The translations under genes and the position numbers were made by a program. From Paraconiothyrium sp. Pb-2020 (Eukaryota; Ascomycota; Dothideomycetes; Pleosporales; Didymosphaeriaceae), in the NCBI GenBank assembly GCA_022419385.1, contig JAJUBI010000003.1, positions 4,526,001-4,590,000 of the forward strand: a stretch of DNA of 64,000 nucleotides, written 5' to 3'. How positions within the stretch are numbered: the stretch's first letter is position 1; every line of letters starts with the position of its first letter. Below are positions 58,717-64,000 of this stretch, one piece after another. The notes under the pieces were generated by a model that had not been told where the DNA came from, did no database searches, and worked only from the letters and a program-made list of their open reading frames with translations.

Positions 58717-59513
58717 GGTGGTAAATGGAATATTGCTTAGAGTAGAGGATATCGAAGAACTGATGTGCAACGACTGTTAGACGACGACTATTGGTGTGTG
58801 TTTGCAGTTTGTTGAGCATGAATACGCTGCACAGCTGCAGTTAATAGCTCTATACACTTATGGGGCACCAACAGCAACTACACAGTGCCGAAGTCCGACA
58901 GGTTCCGAAGCCTCCGAGCAGCCAGATCGGCCCGTTACATACGACAAGCCGAGACCCCCGACCCAATTAAAATACGACATTATTTCCGGATACAACAGCC
59001 GCTTGTTCTGCGAAACACGTCGACCAATCCAGCCAAAAAAAAAAAGAATAAACAGAAACCTTTCTAATTAGCCTGCATTGCCATCAGTGGCGTTTCGGCC
59101 GATATCATTGTATTTTGCTAGTGAAGCCCGGAAGAGACCGGGCGGATCCCCAAGGAGCCTTGTCGAACATCTGGATACAGATTGATGGAAGAGCTAGGTA
59201 GTTTATGTCGTAATTGCAGCAAATCCACGTCATTTCTTGGCGTAAAGAACAACTCTTTGATGCTAAGAGAATATTATACATCTGCATGTCCATGCTGTAG
59301 CAGCCGTCACAATGAAGTAAATTTGAGTCCTCGCTTATCGGACAGCTCTCAGCTCCAAATGTGTAATGCTGGGTAGAGTCACGACACGTTAGCATTCACT
59401 TCATCTAAGATGAGCTTCAGAGACGAGGGAATAACATCTATGAAAAGAAAGAACTAAGCGTACGAAATTCATTATATTGTATCGTGCAACGACTGAATCC
59501 GATCATTGGGTTA
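58717..59513. other. Upstream region of the flavin-reductase-like gene and 3' flank of pad1
   Basis: No gene is supported. It carries the CCGA/TCGG cluster at 58888-58961 and a short A-run near 59035. Confidence 0.4.
58888..58961. promoter_or_regulatory. CCGA/TCGG motif cluster upstream of the flavin-reductase-like gene
   Basis: Seven CCGA or TCGG tetramers occur in 74 bases, mostly as CCGA in plus-strand orientation (for example GTCCGACAGGTTCCGAAG). The same tetramer is dense in the pad1-fdc1 interval. CGG/CCG half-sites are what Zn2Cys6 factors bind; the link to the nearby regulator is inferred. Confidence 0.45.
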
Positions 59514-60335
59514 CTAATGCATCCCTGTCCATCGCTCAAAATCTCCCGCATCCAGGTCGAACATGTCCAACATGCGTCCCACACTCTGCGCCACAATATC
59601 ATTCACCGACTGTGGCTTTGTATAAAATGCCGGTACAGGTGGAAAGATGATGCCACCGCAATTCGTAATGGTCGTCATATTCGCTAGGTGGATTGCATTC
59701 AGCGGTGTCTCCCGCGCAACTACCACCAATTTCCTCCGCTCCTTTAGAACAACATCTGCCGCTCTGGTCACCAAGTCTTCGCCAAAGCCGGATGCAACGG
59801 CGCTAAGAGTCTTCATGCTGCAAGGTACGATGATCATGCCTAACGTCTTGAATGAACCGCTTGAAATTGGTGCGGCAACATCGTTTGCTGAATACGTCTT
59901 CGTGGCGAGTGCCTTGAGATCCTTGACAGTGAAGTTCGTTTCGTAGGCAAGGGTCGCGGCAGCCCACTTACTGACCACAAGATGCGTTTCGACATTCATG
60001 CGTTGCAGAGTCTTGAGCAAATGAACACCGAGGATGGATCCAGTCGCTCCGGTCATGGCGACGATAATTCGTGTTGGTGTGTGGGATGCGCCTCTTGGAC
60101 GCGACATTACTGAGGTGTCAAGTTTGTGTGATTGGGTCTCCGTGAAATCCATAGATGGTCCTCGTTTGCCTTTGTTTGCGAGATGACCGTAATCATTGGA
60201 GGCGCTCACGTGCACAGTGGTTAACTTTCGTGCTCCCGAGAAGATTTCCTGCAATGGCAAATCGATGTTGTATCCGCGCCGGGATCTCCAAAATAAGGCT
60301 GCTGCACAAATTACAGCCAAGAAAGCAACGATCAT
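59514..60335 (-). CDS. pad1: Flavin prenyltransferase (Pad1/UbiX family)
   Basis: This is a single exon of 273 residues. The UbiX core starts near residue 88 with RIIVAMTGATGSILGVHLL, then VVSKWAAATLAYE, PISSGSF and VPCSMKTLSAVASGFGEDL. RKLVVVARETPLNAIHLANM and the C-terminal PVPAFYTKP follow, all diagnostic of the family. The enzyme joins a dimethylallyl group to reduced FMN to make prenylated FMN, the cofactor of Fdc1/UbiD decarboxylases. The first 16 residues are a hydrophobic helix (IVAFLAVICAAALFW) followed by RSRR, unlike the cleavable mitochondrial leader of yeast Pad1; this could be an anchor. A start at the internal Met before SRPRGASHTPTR would give a core-only protein. It is divergent from fdc1, with 1166 bp between the two starts. 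Confidence 0.92.
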   Translation of the reverse strand: MIVAFLAVICAAALFWRSRRGYNIDLPLQEIFSGARKLTTVHVSASNDYGHLANKGKRGPSMDFTETQSHKLDTSVMSRPRGASHTPTRIIVAMTGATGSILGVHLLKTLQRMNVETHLVVSKWAAATLAYETNFTVKDLKALATKTYSANDVAAPISSGSFKTLGMIIVPCSMKTLSAVASGFGEDLVTRAADVVLKERRKLVVVARETPLNAIHLANMTTITNCGGIIFPPVPAFYTKPQSVNDIVAQSVGRMLDMFDLDAGDFERWTGMH

Positions 60336-60506
60336 CTCAACGCCTCTCTGAGAAGTCTTTATAGTGAGCTTTCACTAGTTGGGTGGGTATTCGTGTGCGA
60401 CGTGCGGATATGGACCCAATCTACGAAGCAAGAAGCTCGTATCTATATATGTCTAGAGAACAACAGCGCATGATTTTACCAGTCAGATTGGTAAAGAAAA
60501 TCGTCC

Positions 60507-60597
60507 TCGGCCCAGTTGTTGGTCGCTCGGCCGACCGAAGCTTTCTGGACGCGGACGCGCAATGCTTGGATCAATTCGGCGGCTTCGGCCAGCTCGG
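60507..60597. promoter_or_regulatory. TCGG/CCGA motif cluster near pad1
   Basis: Seven TCGG or CCGA tetramers in 91 bases, starting about 170 bases upstream of the pad1 start. They include the palindrome-like GCTCGGCCGACCGAAGC. Confidence 0.45.
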
Positions 60598-61178
60598 ATG
60601 TCATTCGATACACGTAAAACCCGAGTACTGGCGCTACGCCCGTGCGGGCAACCAGGGCCGATGTTACTCCATCAGTCTGAGAACATGAAAACATTGCCCA
60701 TCTGCTTGGCACTGATTGGGTACCCTTAAGTCAACAACTTCGGCTAAGAGACACACAGTGTAACGATTATAGGGTCTGACGCACGGCTTAGCCTCGTCGA
60801 AGGACACTTGAAGCGACAGGTATAAATTTTTTGAGGTTAGTCAATGATTCGGATGGGCAATTCCCCTGAACATGAATAGATTCGTCTCGCTGATCCTACG
60901 AGCTTTGAGGGCTTAAAATCCTTTTTTTACATGAATTCCACGTTGAAAACCTATTTCTTCTTATAAAGAAACTGTGTCAAGCATGCAGGATGATGCTCCA
61001 AAAATGCGATAAACCCCGATACTAGTAGTGCTAACTGCGTTGGTGTATCAAAACACAATACAAAGTAGTTCCTGATGTGTGGACATAAGATCAGTAAAGA
61101 AAGCACTTTGTTACCAAGTATGCCTGCTTTTCCTTGGGTTGATATCTGTAGTGCTATCATTGCTTGACTTGTGCTCTC

Positions 61179-61395
61179 TCGGCATTACTCGGAGGCGTTG
61201 GGTAACGTAAGGATCAGCTCTCGGCCTCGGGGTTCCTCGGGATGTTCGGGCATTTGCGTACTTCAGCCGATCTCAGGCACGTCGGATGTCATGATAATTA
61301 GCTGTACGTGTCGGAGCTCTCGGAGTTCGTCCGGGTCAATCTTGGGACTTTTACAGGACCCTAGCAGGATTTTGAGTTGGCCTCGTCGTCCTCGG
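61179..61395. promoter_or_regulatory. CTCGG/TCGG motif array upstream of fdc1
   Basis: Eleven TCGG or CCGA tetramers in 217 bases, many as CTCGG, with close pairs such as CTCGGCATTACTCGG and CTCGGCCTCGG. The array ends about 105 bases before the fdc1 start. It is probably the control region of fdc1; binding by the cluster's Zn2Cys6 protein is a hypothesis. Confidence 0.5.
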
Positions 61396-61501
61396 CCACG
61401 TTGAGACCCGAAGAGCATATATATGGCCACAAATGACTGTCCAGTCTTGCAATTTTGATCCACAGTCAATCTTTCACATTTATTTACACCTCAAAGAAGC
61501 A

Positions 61502-63028
61502 ATGGTCGCCTCTAGAGCCACGGAAATTCCCTCGGAGCAACTGGAGCCGCATCTGAACTTTCGGTCCTTTGTCGAGGCCTTGAAACTCGATGATGATCTC
61601 GTGGAGATTGACGATTTGATCGATCCCCATCTCGAGATAGGTGCCATCATCCGGAAAGTGTGCGAGACCAATAATAAAGCACCGCTGTTCAACAATGTTA
61701 AAGGCGCGAAAAATGGCCTTTGGAGGATTCTTGGAGCACCTGCTTCTTTGAGAAACCAGCCAGATCAGGTCTATGGAAGACTGGCCAGGCATCTCGGTCT
61801 ACCGCCAACCGCTAGTATGAAAGACATCTTGCAATTAATGGTATCGCCCGCACACCTCGACCCAGTAGAGCCTCGCATCGTTAAGAGTGGTCCTTGCAAG
61901 GAAAACATTTTGTTAGATGGCGAGTTCGATTTTACAGAACTACCTGCGCCATTACTCCACCAGTCGGACGGCGGTTGCTACATTCAGACTTATGGGATGC
62001 ACGTAGTGCAGTCTCCAGACGGAAAATGGACCAACTGGTCCATTGCACGCGCCATGGTGAACGATAAAAACCATCTTGTGGGTCTTGTCATCGAACCGCA
62101 GCATATCTGGCAGATTCATCAGATGTGGAAGAAAATTGGCAAGGACGTTCCTTGGGCTCTTTGCTTCGGCGTCCCTCCTATGGCTATCATGGCTTCAAGC
62201 ATGCCTATTCCAGATGGGGTGTCCGAGGCGGCATACGTCGGAGCCATGGCAGGAAAACCGTTTGATCTTGTCAAGTGCGAAACGAACGACTTATATGTTC
62301 CGGCCAACGCAGAAATCGTTTTGGAAGGTACTCTCTCGATCACAGAAACTGCACCCGAGGGTCCTTTCGGGGAGATGCATGGGTATGTTTTCAAGGGTGA
62401 TACTCACAACTGGCCGCGGTATAAGGTGAATAAAATCACTCACCGCAACGATGCGATCCTACCTGTTTCCAACTGTGGAAGGATAACCGACGAGACGCAC
62501 ACCTTGATTGGCTCTTTGGCAGCAGCACAAATCGCTCAATTATGTCAAGAAACTGGACTGCCTGTTAAAGAAGCGTTCGCGCCTTTCGAAACGCAGGTCA
62601 CATGGGTTGTCTTGAAAATTGACAACGAGAAGCTGAGAGCTATGAAGACAACTCCACTCGCATTCCGAAAGCGCATTGGTGATGCCGTGTTCCTAGTCAA
62701 GGCTGGTTATACTATCCACCGCGTGGTGCTTGTTGGGGAGGATATCGATATCTACAACTTTAAGGATGTCATGTTCGCTTTCAGCACGCGCTGTAGACCC
62801 GAGACGGATGAGACATTCTACCAAGAATGCGCCGGGTTCCCACTTATCCCATATATGTCCCACGGTACAGCGGCTCCGAACAAGGGTGGCAAAGTTGTTT
62901 CGGACGCACTGCTACCGATCGAGTACACCGACGTCCCAGATTGGGAATTGGCAGACTTCGAGCATTCTTACCCTACGACTCTTCAGGACAAGGTAAATGC
63001 CGCTTGGCAGCAAATGGGATTTCAGTAA
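61502..63028 (+). CDS. fdc1: Prenylated-FMN-dependent (ferulic/phenylacrylic acid) decarboxylase, Fdc1/UbiD family
   Basis: This is a single exon of 508 residues, close to the usual length of Fdc1. NFRSFVEALKLDDDLVEI begins the family's N-terminus. The catalytic set is present: Arg183 in NWSIARAM, and Glu286 and Glu291 in APEGPFGEMHGY, equivalent to Arg173, Glu277 and Glu282 of the Aspergillus niger enzyme. The C-terminal domain includes GRITDETHTLIGSLAA and TRCRPETDE. The enzyme decarboxylates cinnamic, ferulic, p-coumaric or sorbic acids to vinyl products or pentadiene using prenylated FMN made by Pad1. An in-frame ATG at 61433 exists, but homology begins after 61502. Cytosolic location is expected. 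The paired, divergent pad1 and the upstream CTCGG array support co-expression. Confidence 0.93.
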   Translation: MVASRATEIPSEQLEPHLNFRSFVEALKLDDDLVEIDDLIDPHLEIGAIIRKVCETNNKAPLFNNVKGAKNGLWRILGAPASLRNQPDQVYGRLARHLGLPPTASMKDILQLMVSPAHLDPVEPRIVKSGPCKENILLDGEFDFTELPAPLLHQSDGGCYIQTYGMHVVQSPDGKWTNWSIARAMVNDKNHLVGLVIEPQHIWQIHQMWKKIGKDVPWALCFGVPPMAIMASSMPIPDGVSEAAYVGAMAGKPFDLVKCETNDLYVPANAEIVLEGTLSITETAPEGPFGEMHGYVFKGDTHNWPRYKVNKITHRNDAILPVSNCGRITDETHTLIGSLAAAQIAQLCQETGLPVKEAFAPFETQVTWVVLKIDNEKLRAMKTTPLAFRKRIGDAVFLVKAGYTIHRVVLVGEDIDIYNFKDVMFAFSTRCRPETDETFYQECAGFPLIPYMSHGTAAPNKGGKVVSDALLPIEYTDVPDWELADFEHSYPTTLQDKVNAAWQQMGFQ

Positions 63029-64000
63029 TGTCGTAACAACCATACGATTGAGAAAAGTGTAGTATTTTGTTTAGTACGGTAGTTAACAATAAAGGAACGA
63101 AAAAAGCTTTAAGAATTTTTTGGGCCTAAGTGTAAAGAATAATAACTCTTGAAATCAGAAAGACCAAACTTTGAAGAGAATTTATATGCAATAGTCTAAT
63201 TTAAAAAAAAAAAAACTCATAAGAATTACTATTATATAGAGCTCTGTTGTTACGGCTACTACGCCGCACCAGAATTACGAAATTACAGCGTCAGTGGCAG
63301 CGACTAAGCGGAGTATAATCAGGAGGATTACGATTACGGGTTAGATGCTGAGCACAATATGGACACGTAAAGAAGTCACGTAATTGGATCTATAGATCTG
63401 TAGGGCTAGGGGATACGGAGCTATAGAGCTAGAATCTGTGGGATCTGTGGGATGTGCATAATAGAGCCTATAGAACTGCTGGTAGATAGGAGCATATAGA
63501 TATAACGGATTACTACTAGGTAATCCTTATCATTAATCCACGATATAGTTCTCTGTGTTCAGTTTCCTTACGGAAGATTACTCTCAAGTCCTTGATATAG
63601 TAATTGATTGATGTTTACCTACGTGACCCTATACTACCCTGCACGCTTCTCATCTCTCACCCGAGCCCTAACTGGGCCACAGCTTGCCACAGTGTCAAGA
63701 AGGCCCGTTGCATATCTTTCTAGAAGCTTCTTTCGAAGGCTAGTTTGAAGGCACGGCTCCATTTGAGAACAACTATATGAATAACATCTTTTGGAGTCTT
63801 CTGAACTGGGATGTCTAGGGTATATATTGTTGCTTCCCCTTCCCTCTCATGAAACTAGGTGGAACGCCGTGTGTAGCAGGCGTTGATCCTGATAAGAATA
63901 GACTGATTTGTTAACACTGATGCTGCAATCGGATAGTAAAGGACACTGTCATGGTATAGAACATATATGGCTATTGGAGATAAAACTACTCAGAGTTCAC
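63029..64000. repeat. AT-rich, repeat-like tract
   Basis: From about 63060 to 63640 the sequence is TA-rich with many CTATAG, ATAGAG and TTACG strings and short direct repeats such as GGGATCTGTGGGAT. No gene is supported. It looks like an old repeat altered by C-to-T changes, though no terminal repeats or transposase could be read. Confidence 0.35.

Noticed and set aside
1..64000. CRISPR arrays, rRNA and tRNA genes
   Set aside because: No regularly spaced repeats, rRNA blocks or credible tRNA T-arm plus acceptor pairing were found by eye; a covariance-model scan could still detect a missed tRNA.

Overview
This window is nuclear DNA from a filamentous ascomycete (Pezizomycotina). The class is probably Dothideomycetes, which is an inference from gene content. 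The evidence is 43-100 bp GT-AG introns with CTAAC-like branch points, mostly single genes on either strand, a secreted cellobiose dehydrogenase, a HET-NACHT-WD40 incompatibility-type gene, a Zn2Cys6 regulator, and a tandem family starting with the fungal LPAE-x-RNRIY motif. I found no tRNA, rRNA or CRISPR array. Exon boundaries were placed by hand from splice signals and reading frame; every intact multi-exon model sums to a whole number of codons.

Layout. 0.8-5.4 kb: a TeaA/Kel1-type kelch polarity protein. 6.7-12.3 kb: a 1783-aa ankyrin protein with a nucleotidyltransferase-like N-terminus. 12.6-14.3 kb: two small membrane proteins. 15.0-16.3 kb: an FAD monooxygenase. 16.8-23.2 kb: four tandem minus-strand paralogues of a F-box-like/2EXR-like family, one frameshifted. 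23.8-24.7 kb: the eroded C-terminal part of a HET-type gene. 25.8-28.3 kb: cellobiose dehydrogenase with three closely spaced reading-frame breaks. 29.0-32.7 kb: a decayed HET-NACHT-WD40 gene. 33.8-34.2 kb: a three-exon, 93-aa secreted cysteine-rich protein in a gene-poor tract.

37.5-43.5 kb: a RING protein (RNF10/Mag2 type) head-to-head with a ubiquitin protease (USP10/Ubp3 type). 43.9-46.3 kb: a dienelactone hydrolase head-to-head with a short-chain dehydrogenase. 47.9-54.7 kb: two F-box-like proteins and a seven-helix membrane protein.

55.5-63.0 kb: an apparent decarboxylation cluster. It holds a Zn2Cys6 regulator, a broken flavin-reductase-like gene, flavin prenyltransferase (Pad1/UbiX) and the prenylated-FMN decarboxylase (Fdc1/UbiD). 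Pad1 makes the cofactor Fdc1 needs to decarboxylate phenylacrylic or sorbic-type acids. Dense TCGG/CCGA motifs sit upstream of the flavin reductase and between Pad1 and Fdc1, suggesting co-regulation.

The strongest leads are the RNF10/USP10-type divergent pair, the Pad1-Fdc1 cluster with its motif arrays, the tandem family with a CX2CX11CXH motif, the secreted cysteine-rich protein, and the nucleotidyltransferase-like ankyrin protein. Decay is concentrated in 20-33 kb and at 58 kb.
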